A model generated the notes under the pieces. It saw only the letters and a program-made list of their open reading frames with translations. It had not been told where the DNA came from and ran no database searches. From Salinibacterium sp. NK8237 (GTDB taxonomy: Bacteria > Actinomycetota > Actinomycetes > Actinomycetales > Microbacteriaceae), in the NCBI RefSeq assembly GCF_015864955.1, contig NZ_JADYWE010000001.1, positions 496,001-560,000 of the forward strand: 64,000 nucleotides of DNA, read 5' to 3'. Shown here piece after piece: positions 39,510 to 48,600 of the stretch (positions are counted from its first letter, which is position 1; every line of letters starts with the position of its first letter). Both the position numbers and the translations under genes were made by a program.

Positions 39510-40262
39510 CTATCCTCTTCTTTCTTGGGCAACTTTTGCTGCCACCGTACGTCGTCGAGGTGACGACGTTCGGACATCTTTAGCACGCCCAGCCGAAACT
39601 CCGCGGGGAACCGCGAATTGTTGCAGCAGAGCAAATATTCCATCGAGAGCGAGTGCGAGCGCCGCGATCAGCAGAGCGCTGCCGAGCATCTCGTCATAGC
39701 GCTGGAGGGGAAGGCCGCGGAAGATATAAATTCCGAGACCACCAAGGCCGACGTAGGCCGCCAGAGTAGCGGTGGCGACGACTTGCAGCGTGGCCGCCCG
39801 CAACCCACCGATTAGCAGCGGAAGCCCCAGTGGCACTTCCACTTTCCACAGGATCTGCCACTCAGTCATACCAATTGCGCGGGCCGAATCAATTACTCGA
39901 CGGTCGACAGCCTCGATGCCCGCATAGGCACCAGCCAGAATCGACGGGATGGCGAGCAACACGAACGCGGTGACGGCGGCAATCTGCAGTTGAGTCTGGG
40001 CCACTCCGAAGAGGAGAACCAGCAGCAGGATGAGGCCGAAAGACGGCAGGGCTCGAGCCGCACCAGAAAGTCCGACAGCAAATTCGCGTCCCTTTCCGGT
40101 GTGCCCGATGTAGAACCCCAACGGCACTGCGATCAACGCGGCGATCACTACCGAGAGGAAGGTGTAGAACAAGTGCTCTTCGACGCGCACGGGGACGGGG
40201 TTATTGCCGCCAAGACGTTCCGGCGAGAAGAGCCACTGAACTGCTTCTACGAGGAGGTTCAT
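39510..40262 (-). CDS. Osmoprotectant ABC transporter, permease
   Basis: A 250-residue inner-membrane permease of the ProW/OpuCB group with about six hydrophobic segments. The binding-protein-dependent transport motif (EAA loop) is recognisable in DSARAIGMTEWQILWKVEVPLGLPLLIGGLRAA. A basic C-terminal tail (AKDVRTSSPRRRTVAAKVAQERRG) is extra. It overlaps the second permease gene by 4 nt and lies 2 bp before the binding-protein gene. Confidence 0.9.
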   Translation of the reverse strand: MNLLVEAVQWLFSPERLGGNNPVPVRVEEHLFYTFLSVVIAALIAVPLGFYIGHTGKGREFAVGLSGAARALPSFGLILLLVLLFGVAQTQLQIAAVTAFVLLAIPSILAGAYAGIEAVDRRVIDSARAIGMTEWQILWKVEVPLGLPLLIGGLRAATLQVVATATLAAYVGLGGLGIYIFRGLPLQRYDEMLGSALLIAALALALDGIFALLQQFAVPRGVSAGRAKDVRTSSPRRRTVAAKVAQERRG

Positions 40263-40945
40263 ACAAGCTCACCTTCCCTCACGGGTTCAGCGACAGGCTT
40301 CTTCTTTTTCTTAGCAACCGTCGCCCACGGCATAAGGAAACGTCCGAGCAACACGAGCGCTCGGTCGATGAGTAGCGCAACAACCACGGTCATGACAACG
40401 CCGGAGAAAATCTCCTCGGTGATGCGACGCTGAAAACCGTTGGTGAAGAGATAGCCAAGGCTTTCGACTCCGATCAGAATTCCAACCGTCACGAGGCTGA
40501 CGGTGGAAACCGCTGCCACACGCAATCCGGCAAGCACGACAGGACCGGCGAGCGGAAAGTCGACCGTCCAGAATCTGCGCCAGCCGCCAAAACCGACAGC
40601 GGTGGCAGATTGACGAATCGCGGGATCTACGGAGGCGAGAGCATCCGCTACTGAACGAGCCATGATGGCCACCGCGTAGAGCGTGAGCGCAATCATGATG
40701 TTGTATTCGCTCAAGAAAGGAATCCCTAGCAGCGGTGGCAAAATCACGAAGAGCGCGAGCGAGGGAATCGTGTAGAGCAGCCCGGCAAGGGTCAGCAGGA
40801 TGCCCCGAGTGAGCTTGAAGCGATATGCCAGCCACCCGAGGGGGATCGAAATGAGGAACCCGAGAACGATCGGCGGAATACTCAACCGAATGTGTTCAAG
40901 CGTGAGGCCCCAGATCAGATCAAGATTATTGATGATCCAGGTCAC
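40259..40945 (-). CDS. Osmoprotectant ABC transporter, permease
   Basis: A 228-residue permease paralogous to the next gene, with hydrophobic segments LSIPPIVLGFLISIPLGWLAYRF, ILLTLAGLLYTIPSLALFVILPPLLG and others, and an EAA-like loop ATAVGFGGWRRFWTVDFPLAGPVVLAGLR. Two permeases of this type form the heteromeric channel of OpuC-like importers. Start and stop overlap neighbouring genes by 4 nt each. Confidence 0.9.
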   Translation of the reverse strand: MTWIINNLDLIWGLTLEHIRLSIPPIVLGFLISIPLGWLAYRFKLTRGILLTLAGLLYTIPSLALFVILPPLLGIPFLSEYNIMIALTLYAVAIMARSVADALASVDPAIRQSATAVGFGGWRRFWTVDFPLAGPVVLAGLRVAAVSTVSLVTVGILIGVESLGYLFTNGFQRRITEEIFSGVVMTVVVALLIDRALVLLGRFLMPWATVAKKKKKPVAEPVREGELV

Positions 40946-41769
40946 GCTAGTTCTGACCCTCCTACAAGAACGCCGGCGCCGCGGCCTTCACTGTCGACAA
41001 GAATTGTTCCGCTAGCGGTCTTTTTGAGCGTGAGCGCGCGCTTGCCACGGTCAGTCCCGATGAAATTGGCGACGAAGTCGCTTGCCGGGGCTGCCATGAT
41101 CTCGGTCGGGCTGCCGACCTGCGCGATCTTGGCACCCTTTTCGAGAATGACGACCTGATCGCCGAGCAAGAATGCTTCGTCGATGTCGTGGGTCACGAAG
41201 ACGATCGTCTTGTCGAGCTCGTGCTGCAACCGAATGGTTTCTTGCTGCAACTCCGCACGCACGATCGGGTCAACGGCACCGAAGGGTTCGTCCATGAGCA
41301 GGATGTTGGGGTTGGCCGCAAGTCCGCGCGCTACTCCGACGCGTTGCTGCTGCCCGCCCGAGAGTTGACTCGGGTAGCGGTCGGCCAAGCTGCGGCTGAG
41401 ACCGACGGTGTCAAGCAACTCGAGTGCTTGCTCCCGTGCTTTCTTCTTCGGCACGCCATTGAGCATCGGCACCGTGGTGACGTTATCGATCACCTTGAAG
41501 TGCGGCAAGAGCCCGGAGTTCTGCATGACGTAGCCAATGCTGCGCCGGAGAGCAACCGGTTCTTTGCTCATGATGCTGACGCGATCGATTTCGATGTCGC
41601 CATCCGTGGGATCAACCATGCGGTTGATCATTCTCAACAGCGTTGTTTTACCACTGCCGGACGAGCCGACGAAGACCGTAATCTTGCGTGACGGAATCAC
41701 GAGATTAAAGTCTTCTACGGCCACGGTCCCGTCGGGGAAACGCTTGGTTACTGCTCGAAATTCAATCAT
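40942..41769 (-). CDS. Osmoprotectant ABC transporter, ATP-binding protein
   Basis: A 275-residue ABC ATPase, first gene of the operon. Walker A GSSGSGKTTLLRMINR, signature LSGGQQQRVGVARGL, Walker B ILLMDEPFGAVDPIVR, and the H-loop IVFVTHDIDEAF are complete. OpuCA/ProV-type subunits usually carry a C-terminal CBS pair that senses ionic strength; this one ends shortly after the ATPase core, so that sensor is missing. Regulation of transport may differ. Preceded by a 129-bp gap after tetR, holding a small TTCGC/GCGAA hairpin. Confidence 0.92.
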   Translation of the reverse strand: MIEFRAVTKRFPDGTVAVEDFNLVIPSRKITVFVGSSGSGKTTLLRMINRMVDPTDGDIEIDRVSIMSKEPVALRRSIGYVMQNSGLLPHFKVIDNVTTVPMLNGVPKKKAREQALELLDTVGLSRSLADRYPSQLSGGQQQRVGVARGLAANPNILLMDEPFGAVDPIVRAELQQETIRLQHELDKTIVFVTHDIDEAFLLGDQVVILEKGAKIAQVGSPTEIMAAPASDFVANFIGTDRGKRALTLKKTASGTILVDSEGRGAGVLVGGSELA

Positions 41770-41898
41770 AATTTCGGCTCATTCCTCGCGCCTCTACGCG
41801 GATCGACACTTGCCAGCACTATTAGCTAAACAGTATTCGACGCCGCTGTCATTCCCGATTGGGCATAACTAAGGCAAATTCGCATAAAGCGAACTTAA

Positions 41899-42549
41899 CT
41901 ACCAGCTGATGTTCTCCGCAATGAAGCCGCGAACATAGGAGGTGCTTACGGTAATGAACTCTTCGTCGCCCTGCGGGTTCATCAAGAATGCGCGTGCCAC
42001 GAGTGCATCGCTCATCTCAAGACCTGCTTCAAGCGTGAAGCGAGTTGCTGCGGAGTTCTCGACGCCAAATCGCGCTGAGAGTGCCTCAACGATGCGTTCG
42101 GCTACCAACGACTTGTGCGTGCGGCCGTTTGGCAGCGGGCGCAGGTCAAGCTGGTCGCCGACTCGCAGGCCGCGGAACCCTGGCTCTGTGCGGTACGTGT
42201 CAATTACGGAAGCAAACGCCGTGCTCAATGCCGCACGCCAGTCAGCGTGGGCTGGATCGTTGATGGCTTCGGTGATTCGTGCCATCACTCGATCGAAATT
42301 GCGCGATCCCAGAGCCTGCAACAATACGATGCGGTCGGGGAAATAACGGTAAACGGTGCCGATCGATGCTCCCGCGCGTTCGGCAACCATAGCGGTGGTT
42401 AGCCGCTCGATTCCGACCTCGTCGACGACGGATGCTGCTGCATCAAGTAGTGCGGTTAGACGAGCTGTGCTTCGTGCTTGCACTGGCTCGTTGCGTAGCG
42501 AGACTGCTGGTTCAGTCACGATCTCAATGGTGGTTGTTTGTGCGGACAC
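41899..42549 (-). CDS. TetR-family transcriptional regulator
   Basis: A 216-residue regulator. The helix-turn-helix is LTTAMVAERAGASIGTVYRYFPDRIVLLQAL (residues about 50-80); the C-terminal ligand-binding domain is unassigned. GTG start with AAGGGG 6 nt upstream. It is upstream of, and in the same direction as, the osmoprotectant transporter, with a weak hairpin between them, and divergent from the SRAP gene. Its target is not known; the dyad in front of it is a better match to a LexA box than to a TetR operator. Confidence 0.88.
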   Translation of the reverse strand: MSAQTTTIEIVTEPAVSLRNEPVQARSTARLTALLDAAASVVDEVGIERLTTAMVAERAGASIGTVYRYFPDRIVLLQALGSRNFDRVMARITEAINDPAHADWRAALSTAFASVIDTYRTEPGFRGLRVGDQLDLRPLPNGRTHKSLVAERIVEALSARFGVENSAATRFTLEAGLEMSDALVARAFLMNPQGDEEFITVSTSYVRGFIAENISW

Positions 42550-42587
42550 AATGGCCCCCTTCTCGGTGTCTGATCAATCCTAACCTT

Positions 42588-42603
42588 TAGAACGATTGTT
42601 CTA
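42588..42603. promoter_or_regulatory. LexA-type SOS box between tetR and the SRAP gene
   Basis: TAGAAC-GATT-GTTCTA is a perfect 16-bp dyad whose core GAAC-N4-GTTC equals the Gram-positive/actinobacterial LexA box (TCGAAC-N4-GTTCGA in mycobacteria). It lies 50 bp before the SRAP start and 38 bp before tetR. A TetR autoregulatory operator is the alternative reading. Confidence 0.6.
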
Positions 42604-42640
42604 CGTGGGGTAGAAGCTCACTTTTTCTGGCAATAGGCCG

Positions 42641-42646
42641 TAAAAT
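42641..42646 (+). promoter_or_regulatory. -10 box of leaderless SRAP transcript
   Basis: TAAAAT lies 6 nt before the ATG of the SRAP gene and no ribosome site is present, so transcription probably begins at or next to the start codon. Confidence 0.55.
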
Positions 42647-42652
42647 TCATAT

Positions 42653-43336
42653 ATGTGCGGTCGATTTGCTATGGACGACACGGTGAACCAGATGATCACC
42701 GAGTTTGTTTCGGCGACGGGTAGACCACCCGAAGAGTGGCAAGCCGATTGGCTGGCAACGCCAGTCGTGCGCCCAACGGATCAGGTCCCGATACTTCTCA
42801 AGACGACGCGTGACCGCGATGACCCCAAGTCAGAAGTGACTCCCCGAGCGGCACTCGCGCAATGGTGGCTCACGCCTCCCTTCTCCCCTGTACTGCGTGG
42901 CAAGTATCCGACCTTCAATGCTCGCAGTGAGACAGTCACTGAGAAGCCAACCTTTCGCTCTGCGGTAATTAGTCAGCGCGCAGTGCTGCCAGCGATTGGC
43001 TACTTCGAGACCAAGAAGAGTGGAGCGAAGCCTGTTCCCTATTACATTGCGCCCGCCCAGGGACTCATCTTCTTCGCTGGTCTCTACTCGTGGTGGAAAG
43101 ATCCCGCCGCCGACCCGAGCGACCCCACGCGCTGGCATCTGACGACCACTATGTTGACGCAACCGGCGGCCGGCGCACTTGCCGACATCCATGACCGGAT
43201 GCCTGTCCTCGTAGCCCACGACGCGATCGATGAATGGATCGACCCACACACTCGCGGAGACCGCTTTCTGGTCGATAACGTGGTTACGGCATCCGCAACA
43301 GTGAGTGAACAGCTTCGTGCTGTGCCGCAGCTTTAG
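42653..43336 (+). CDS. SRAP-family abasic-site DNA-protein crosslink protein (YedK/HMCES-like)
   Basis: A 227-residue SOS-response-associated peptidase family protein. SRAP proteins shield abasic sites in single-stranded DNA by forming a thiazolidine with the N-terminal Cys exposed after Met removal. The key residues are all visible: C2 (MCGRF), N89 (FNARSE), E119 (GYFETK) and H180 (ADIHDRMPV). A LexA-type box lies upstream, consistent with DNA-damage induction. Divergent from tetR. The start must be this ATG because Cys must be residue 2. Confidence 0.93.
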   Translation: MCGRFAMDDTVNQMITEFVSATGRPPEEWQADWLATPVVRPTDQVPILLKTTRDRDDPKSEVTPRAALAQWWLTPPFSPVLRGKYPTFNARSETVTEKPTFRSAVISQRAVLPAIGYFETKKSGAKPVPYYIAPAQGLIFFAGLYSWWKDPAADPSDPTRWHLTTTMLTQPAAGALADIHDRMPVLVAHDAIDEWIDPHTRGDRFLVDNVVTASATVSEQLRAVPQL

Positions 43337-43395
43337 GCAGCCCTAGAGAACTCGTGTGCACCCCGGATGACCGCCAGTCACCCTAGGCTGGCTTC

Positions 43396-44448
43396 ATGGC
43401 TCGAACCAGCGCGTCCAACACTCAGTCGAAAAAAGCGGGCGAGATCCTCCACCGAGCCGCCCGCATCGAGGATTCCTTTCACCGCTGGCGTGAACGCCGT
43501 GGTCGCAAGCGCGGACTCACCACCACGATTATTCCGTACAGCAGCTACGGCGCTCCGGGCTGGGCCCGTGTTCTCTGCCGAGTAGTTCTGACTCGCGGCA
43601 CTGAGACGTCAAAGAAGCGTGCAGAGAAAGTTCGTGGCTGGCGCAGCTTCTTCAGCATCCCTGTTGATGATGAAGTCGTCACGGTGACCATCGGTGGCAC
43701 AAAGGTCGAAGTCACCCCCAGTCGCGGTGGTGTCATCGACACTCAAATCAAGGCCACGCTGAGCCCTGGCTGGCAGACGGCCACCCTCGATTCTGCCGGT
43801 GCTGAACCAGCGATCGCCCACATCTTCGTTGTAGACCCACAGTCGAATTTCGGCGTGATTTCAGACGTGGATGACACGGTTATGGTCACGGCGCTTCCCC
43901 GACCGCTCCTCGCCGCGTGGAACACTTTCGTGCTCGATGAACATGCCCGACGCCCCGTTGCAGGGATGGCCGTGCTCTATGACCGGATCGCTCGGGCGAA
44001 TCCGATTGCTCCCGTGATCTATCTGTCGACCGGCGCGTGGAACGTCGCTCCAACGCTGACCCGTTTCTTGCGTCGTAATCTTTACCCGCGGGGAGCAATG
44101 CTGCTCACCGACTGGGGTCCAACCCACGATCGATGGTTCCGCAGCGGCGCTGAGCACAAACGTGCCGAGCTGCGACGCCTCGCCGCCGAGTTTCCTCAAG
44201 TGAAGTGGCTGCTCGTGGGCGATGACGGGCAACACGATGAAGAGATTTATGGCGAATTTGCCCGGAGCCATCCTGAGAATGTGGCTGCTGTAGCTATTCG
44301 CCAGCTCTCCACCGGTGAGGCAGTTCTCGCTGGTGGGCGTAGTAGATCAGCCGAGTACGAAGAGACCTCATCGATTCCGTGGCGTTTTGCCCCCGACGGC
44401 GCACGATTGGCCATCGAGCTTCGCGAACTCGGCCTCATCAACGACTAG
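43396..44448 (+). CDS. App1-like phosphatidate phosphatase domain protein (DUF2183)
   Basis: A 350-residue protein with a C-terminal DUF2183 (App1 catalytic) domain. The HAD-type motif D157-V-D159-D-T161 (GVISDVDDTV) is intact, followed by VIYLSTGAWNVAPTLTRFLRRNLYPRG and KWLLVGDDGQHDEEIYGEFA. Yeast App1 is a phosphatidate phosphatase; bacterial members are poorly studied and may act on lipid phosphates. No membrane segment or signal peptide. TAGGCT 6 nt before the ATG suggests leaderless expression. Confidence 0.87.
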   Translation: MARTSASNTQSKKAGEILHRAARIEDSFHRWRERRGRKRGLTTTIIPYSSYGAPGWARVLCRVVLTRGTETSKKRAEKVRGWRSFFSIPVDDEVVTVTIGGTKVEVTPSRGGVIDTQIKATLSPGWQTATLDSAGAEPAIAHIFVVDPQSNFGVISDVDDTVMVTALPRPLLAAWNTFVLDEHARRPVAGMAVLYDRIARANPIAPVIYLSTGAWNVAPTLTRFLRRNLYPRGAMLLTDWGPTHDRWFRSGAEHKRAELRRLAAEFPQVKWLLVGDDGQHDEEIYGEFARSHPENVAAVAIRQLSTGEAVLAGGRSRSAEYEETSSIPWRFAPDGARLAIELRELGLIND

Positions 44449-44527
44449 TTCCAAATTCTTTGTTAAATTTCGCGCACGATGCGCCTATCTGCAGGAACAC
44501 GACGGTCGACGCTGCAATGATTGCCTA

Positions 44528-46324
44528 ATGGCGTTACCAATCGAAGACTATGCCCTCATCGGCGACTGTCAGACTGCTGCCCTGATCGGAAAAGACGGCA
44601 GCATTGACTGGCTGTGCTTTCCACGATTCGACTCTGCGTCGATGTTCGGTGCGTTGCTCGGCAACGAAGACCATGGCCGTTGGCTGGTCGCTCCCCGAGC
44701 GAGTGTGGATGCCCCCGCTACCGTCACAACGACGCGCAAGTACCAAGACAACACCTTCATCCTCGTCACCAACTGGGTGACAGAAGACGGCGAAGTAGAA
44801 GTCACCGATTTCATGCCCCACGGCAACCGCCGGGCCGATGTGATTCGTCGTGTGCGGGGAATCAGCGGCAGCGTAGAGATGTACGCCGAGCTCCTCATTC
44901 GATTCGGATACGCGACCGCTCTACCCTGGCTGCACCAAGCCCCCGAGGCTGGTGGCAACGCCATTATCGGTGTCGCCGGCCCGGATGCGATCGTCGCGCG
45001 CGGTGTCGAAATGCACTCCGCGGACCACACCCACCGCGGTGAATTCACCGTGAGCGCTGGCGAAGTTCGTGACTTGACGATGACGTGGTACCCCGCCCAT
45101 CGCAATCCACCATCCGAGGTTGATGTGGATTCGCTCTTAAACAGCACGCGGCAGTGGTGGCTTAACTGGTCTGACCACTGTGAGCCAACCGAGCAGTATC
45201 GCGAAATCGTCAAGCGATCACTTCTCGTGCTTCGCGTACTCACCCACGAAGACACCGGAGGGATCGTTGCCGCGGCCACGACCAGCCTCCCGGAATGGTT
45301 CGGCGGCACCCGCAACTGGGACTACCGCTACGTGTGGCTCCGCGACGCCGCCCTGACCCTGCATGTGCTTCTCGACCACGGCTACGTTGCCGAGGCTGAA
45401 GCGTGGCGTCGGTGGTTGCTGCGAGCGATCGCTGGTGACCCCGCGGACGTACAAATCATGTACGGGCTCTCAGGAGAACGCTGGCTGGAAGAGCGCGAGC
45501 TCACGTCGTTACCCGGCTATGAAGGGGCATCCCCCGTTCGCGTCGGCAATGGTGCCTTCGACCAGTTTCAAGGCGATGTCTTTGGCGAGGTCATGGTTGC
45601 TCTTCAGGCAGCACGCCGATCGGGAGTTCACGAGAACGACTTCTCGTGGCCCCTCCAGCGGGCGCTCATGTCTCACGTTGAAGACAACTGGAGCCGACCA
45701 GACAACGGCATTTGGGAGATCCGCGGGCCAGAACGTCACTTCACACACTCTCGGGTCATGCTGTGGGCGGCAATGGACTGTGCAATCACCGCTGTCGAAG
45801 AGTTCGGGCTTGAAGGTCCGATCGAGACGTGGAAAGAGATTCGCGAAGAGATTCACCAAGAAATTGAACGAGACGGGTGGGATGCCGAGCGCGGCACATA
45901 CACGCAGTACTACGGCGGCACCGGCGTCGACGCATCGCTACTGCAGCTACCGCAGGTCGGGTACATCGCTGCCGACGACCCCCGCATGCTCGGCACAGTG
46001 GCTGCGATCGAAGAGGAACTGCTCTCCGACGGTCTCGTGCTGCGCTACCTCACCGAGAGCGGCGTCGATGGCTTGCCCGACGGAGAAAACCCGTTCCTCA
46101 CATGCTCGTTCTGGCTAGTGGAGCAGTATGCCTCCTCAGGCCGCATGGATGACGCGACCACCCTCATGGATCGCCTCGTCGGCTTCGCAAATGATGTCGG
46201 TCTCCTCAGCGAAGAATACGACACCGTGAACAATCGCCAGGCGGGAAACACTCCTCAAGCGCTCAGCCACTTGGCACTCGTGCGCGCCGCGGATGCGATT
46301 TCGGAAGCAAAGACACCCCGGTGA
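44528..46324 (+). CDS. Glycoside hydrolase family 15 (glucoamylase/trehalase-like)
   Basis: A 598-residue cytoplasmic GH15 protein. The N-terminal beta-sandwich starts IEDYALIGDCQTAALIGKDGSIDWLCFPRFDSASMFG, and the (alpha/alpha)6 barrel contains GGTRNWDYRYVWLRDAALTLHVLLDHGY and FLTCSFWLVEQYASSGRMDDA. Actinobacterial members include trehalases and dextran/maltose glucosidases, so the substrate is an alpha-glucoside, probably trehalose or maltose. No signal peptide. The ATG at 44528 starts where the family does; no good ribosome site. It overlaps the FUSC gene (GTGA). Confidence 0.88.
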   Translation: MALPIEDYALIGDCQTAALIGKDGSIDWLCFPRFDSASMFGALLGNEDHGRWLVAPRASVDAPATVTTTRKYQDNTFILVTNWVTEDGEVEVTDFMPHGNRRADVIRRVRGISGSVEMYAELLIRFGYATALPWLHQAPEAGGNAIIGVAGPDAIVARGVEMHSADHTHRGEFTVSAGEVRDLTMTWYPAHRNPPSEVDVDSLLNSTRQWWLNWSDHCEPTEQYREIVKRSLLVLRVLTHEDTGGIVAAATTSLPEWFGGTRNWDYRYVWLRDAALTLHVLLDHGYVAEAEAWRRWLLRAIAGDPADVQIMYGLSGERWLEERELTSLPGYEGASPVRVGNGAFDQFQGDVFGEVMVALQAARRSGVHENDFSWPLQRALMSHVEDNWSRPDNGIWEIRGPERHFTHSRVMLWAAMDCAITAVEEFGLEGPIETWKEIREEIHQEIERDGWDAERGTYTQYYGGTGVDASLLQLPQVGYIAADDPRMLGTVAAIEEELLSDGLVLRYLTESGVDGLPDGENPFLTCSFWLVEQYASSGRMDDATTLMDRLVGFANDVGLLSEEYDTVNNRQAGNTPQALSHLALVRAADAISEAKTPR

Positions 46325-47364
46325 AGTTTGTAACGACGCTTGTTATTGCGCGTCGTTCTCCGCTGCTGCAGGTCTTCAAAACCTCTGTGGCCGCAGTCAT
46401 TGCCTGGGTCGTCGCCGGCTTTGCCGTGCAGCAATCGTTGCCAATATTCGCAGCGATCGCTGCGCTGCTCGTCGTGCAACCCAGCGTCACACAGTCGATC
46501 GAAAAAGGGCTCGAGCGCAGTATCGGAGTTGTCGCGGGCGTCGTGATCGCCCTCGGCGCCGGCCAATTCTTTGGCGATGCCAGCTGGGTCATCCTGATGG
46601 TGATCGTGCTCGCCGTTGTGCTCGCGTGGGCACTAAAACTGAGCGCCGGTTCTGCCAACCAAATTCCCATCAGTGCCATGCTCGTGATCGCGCTCGGCGG
46701 CCAAAATGCGGAATTCGCCATCGATCGCATCATCGAAACGATCATTGGTGCTGTGATTGGCCTCATCGTGAACCTGGCGATCGTTGCCCCTGTCATCGTG
46801 AGCCCCGCCCATACGGCGGTATCGCTGCTGACCAAGCACACCGCCGCCGCCCTCGAGTCCCTCGCTTCCGCCCTTCGAGTGCCCAAAACGGATGCTGAGC
46901 TCGGCGTCTTATTGGCAGACTCGCGACACCTCAAAGAACTTCGCGACGCAGCATCCGCAGCCCTGCGCAAGGGTGCAGACAGCCTTACTTTGAACCCCCG
47001 TCGCAGCAAGCACCATCGTATTTTGCGTCGGGATCGCGAGCTCTTCGAGATGCTCACCGTGATCGTCACCCGAACACTCGGAATGGCGCGTGCTATCCAT
47101 GACCGCTATGACTCCGAATTGGCATCCGACCCGGTCGCACTGTCAATCGCCGGAGAGCTCGAACGTGCCGCTCATGACCTGCGGCTGCGTGGGCGCTCTC
47201 CAAACGAGCGAGAAGCAGCGCCGCCGACGCGGGAGCTGCTCACCCTCACTGCCCCGCTCACGGTACTGACGCCGCATCCGCTGCATTGGATACTGATCGG
47301 TTCGTTGCTCGAGGATGTGCGGCGCGTGCACGAAGAAATTGTCGGCGATAAGCCAACGGGTTAG
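46321..47364 (+). CDS. FUSC-family (aromatic acid exporter-like) membrane protein
   Basis: A 347-residue protein with about six N-terminal hydrophobic segments (VFKTSVAAVIAWVVAGFAV, FAAIAALLVVQPSVTQSIEKGLERSIGVVAGVVIALGAGQFFG, ILMVIVLAVVLAWAL) and a hydrophilic alpha-helical C-terminus (residues about 170-347). The pattern fits the FUSC / ArAE family of efflux proteins; substrate unknown. GTG start overlaps the GH15 stop, so the two are co-translated. The stop codon is directly adjacent to the convergent nagZ stop. Confidence 0.8.
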   Translation: MKFVTTLVIARRSPLLQVFKTSVAAVIAWVVAGFAVQQSLPIFAAIAALLVVQPSVTQSIEKGLERSIGVVAGVVIALGAGQFFGDASWVILMVIVLAVVLAWALKLSAGSANQIPISAMLVIALGGQNAEFAIDRIIETIIGAVIGLIVNLAIVAPVIVSPAHTAVSLLTKHTAAALESLASALRVPKTDAELGVLLADSRHLKELRDAASAALRKGADSLTLNPRRSKHHRILRRDRELFEMLTVIVTRTLGMARAIHDRYDSELASDPVALSIAGELERAAHDLRLRGRSPNEREAAPPTRELLTLTAPLTVLTPHPLHWILIGSLLEDVRRVHEEIVGDKPTG

Positions 47365-48567
47365 CTAGCCTACAATCGCGGTGCAGTCAGCGAGACAGTG
47401 CACAAACCGACCGGTCTCGCTCGATAGCCCGCGGCGCAGCTCTAGTAATTTGAGGGCTGCATCGTCGATAACCGATTCGTCAAGTTCACCCTCATCGATT
47501 GCTTGCGAGACTGCCGTCACGATGCCAGAGGTATCGACAGCTCCGACGTACAGCAGCATCGTGTTGCCGGCCTCGATCGCGCGCACCGCGTTAGCGACTT
47601 GGTCTGAATACTCGGCCACCCCGGAGCGCTCCAGCATTCCCATATCGTCAGTGATCGATACGCCGTCGAACCCCAAATCGTCGCGCAAAATGTCGTGCCA
47701 GCGCGTCGAAAACGTCGCCGGTTCTGGATCAACAGCGGTGAATTCTAGATGCCCAAACATCACCAAGGGGGCGCCAGCAGCAATACCCTCCTCGAACGGC
47801 ACCGCATGAGTGGATTGCCAGTCGTCATACGACAGTGCCGTTGTCGGGATGCTCGTGTGCGAATCCCCTTCGGCTGCACCATGCCCCGGAAAGTGTTTGA
47901 GCGTAGAAAGGATGGGCGATTCACCCTCAACGGCCTCAGCAACGCGCGCCCCCGCATCCGCTCCGGTACTGCCGAATGAACGTTCGTAGATGAAACTCGA
48001 CTGATCGCTGGCAACATCAGCAACGATTCCAAAATTGACAGACACTCCCACCGACTCGAGCAGGGCGCCCCGTTGGGCAAAAGCGTCGAAGGTGGCCTGA
48101 GGATCACGATCGCGCAGTTCAATCGCCGCTGCGGCGTCATCCGTGGGCACGCGACGCACGATTCCACCCTCTTGGTCGGTAGCCACCAGCACCGGAAGCC
48201 CAGCGTCGTCGCTGAGAGCTGCGGTCTCTGCGGTGAGTTCGCTGAGGGTGCTGGGGATGTTGTCGCCCATCAGGATGAAGCCGCCGACATCCGCAAAATC
48301 GGAACTGATGCGATCGGCCGGAGCGACTCCGGGAATGTGCACCATGAGCATGCTCAATACTTTTTCACGCAGAGACATCGTGGAAAGGCGATCACTGGCA
48401 TACTGCGCAGCCGGATCGATGTGCACCGGCGTTGGCCGTGGATCAAAAGTGGGCGACGGCTCGATATCGGACTGCGAATTAGCAGTGCAACCCACGAGTG
48501 CGAACGTGAGAGCGAACGTGAGAGCGAACGCCGCAACGCACGCAGGAAGTCGGCGCGCACTGGTCAT
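47365..48567 (-). CDS. nagZ: Glycoside hydrolase family 3 lipoprotein, beta-N-acetylhexosaminidase-like
   Basis: A 400-residue lipoprotein (signal ending LVGCTANS) facing the cell-wall side. The GH3 NagZ signature LKHFPGHGAAEGDSH and the nucleophile Asp in SITDDMGML are present, with the regulatory loop His in the KHFPGHG...DSH segment as in NagZ. It would remove N-acetylglucosamine from muropeptides during wall turnover. TACCAT 6 nt before the ATG suggests leaderless transcription. Zero bases separate its stop from that of the convergent FUSC gene, and no terminator is apparent. Confidence 0.87.
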   Translation of the reverse strand: MTSARRLPACVAAFALTFALTFALVGCTANSQSDIEPSPTFDPRPTPVHIDPAAQYASDRLSTMSLREKVLSMLMVHIPGVAPADRISSDFADVGGFILMGDNIPSTLSELTAETAALSDDAGLPVLVATDQEGGIVRRVPTDDAAAAIELRDRDPQATFDAFAQRGALLESVGVSVNFGIVADVASDQSSFIYERSFGSTGADAGARVAEAVEGESPILSTLKHFPGHGAAEGDSHTSIPTTALSYDDWQSTHAVPFEEGIAAGAPLVMFGHLEFTAVDPEPATFSTRWHDILRDDLGFDGVSITDDMGMLERSGVAEYSDQVANAVRAIEAGNTMLLYVGAVDTSGIVTAVSQAIDEGELDESVIDDAALKLLELRRGLSSETGRFVHCLADCTAIVG

Positions 48568-48600
48568 GGTGCGATGGTACTCGGGATCAGAAAATTGGGA

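Noticed and set aside
41876..41895. Hairpin TTCGC-ATAAA-GCGAA after tetR as a terminator
   Set aside because: The core stem is only 5 bp (8 with a wobble) and lacks a T-run; mentioned under the transporter gene but not called.
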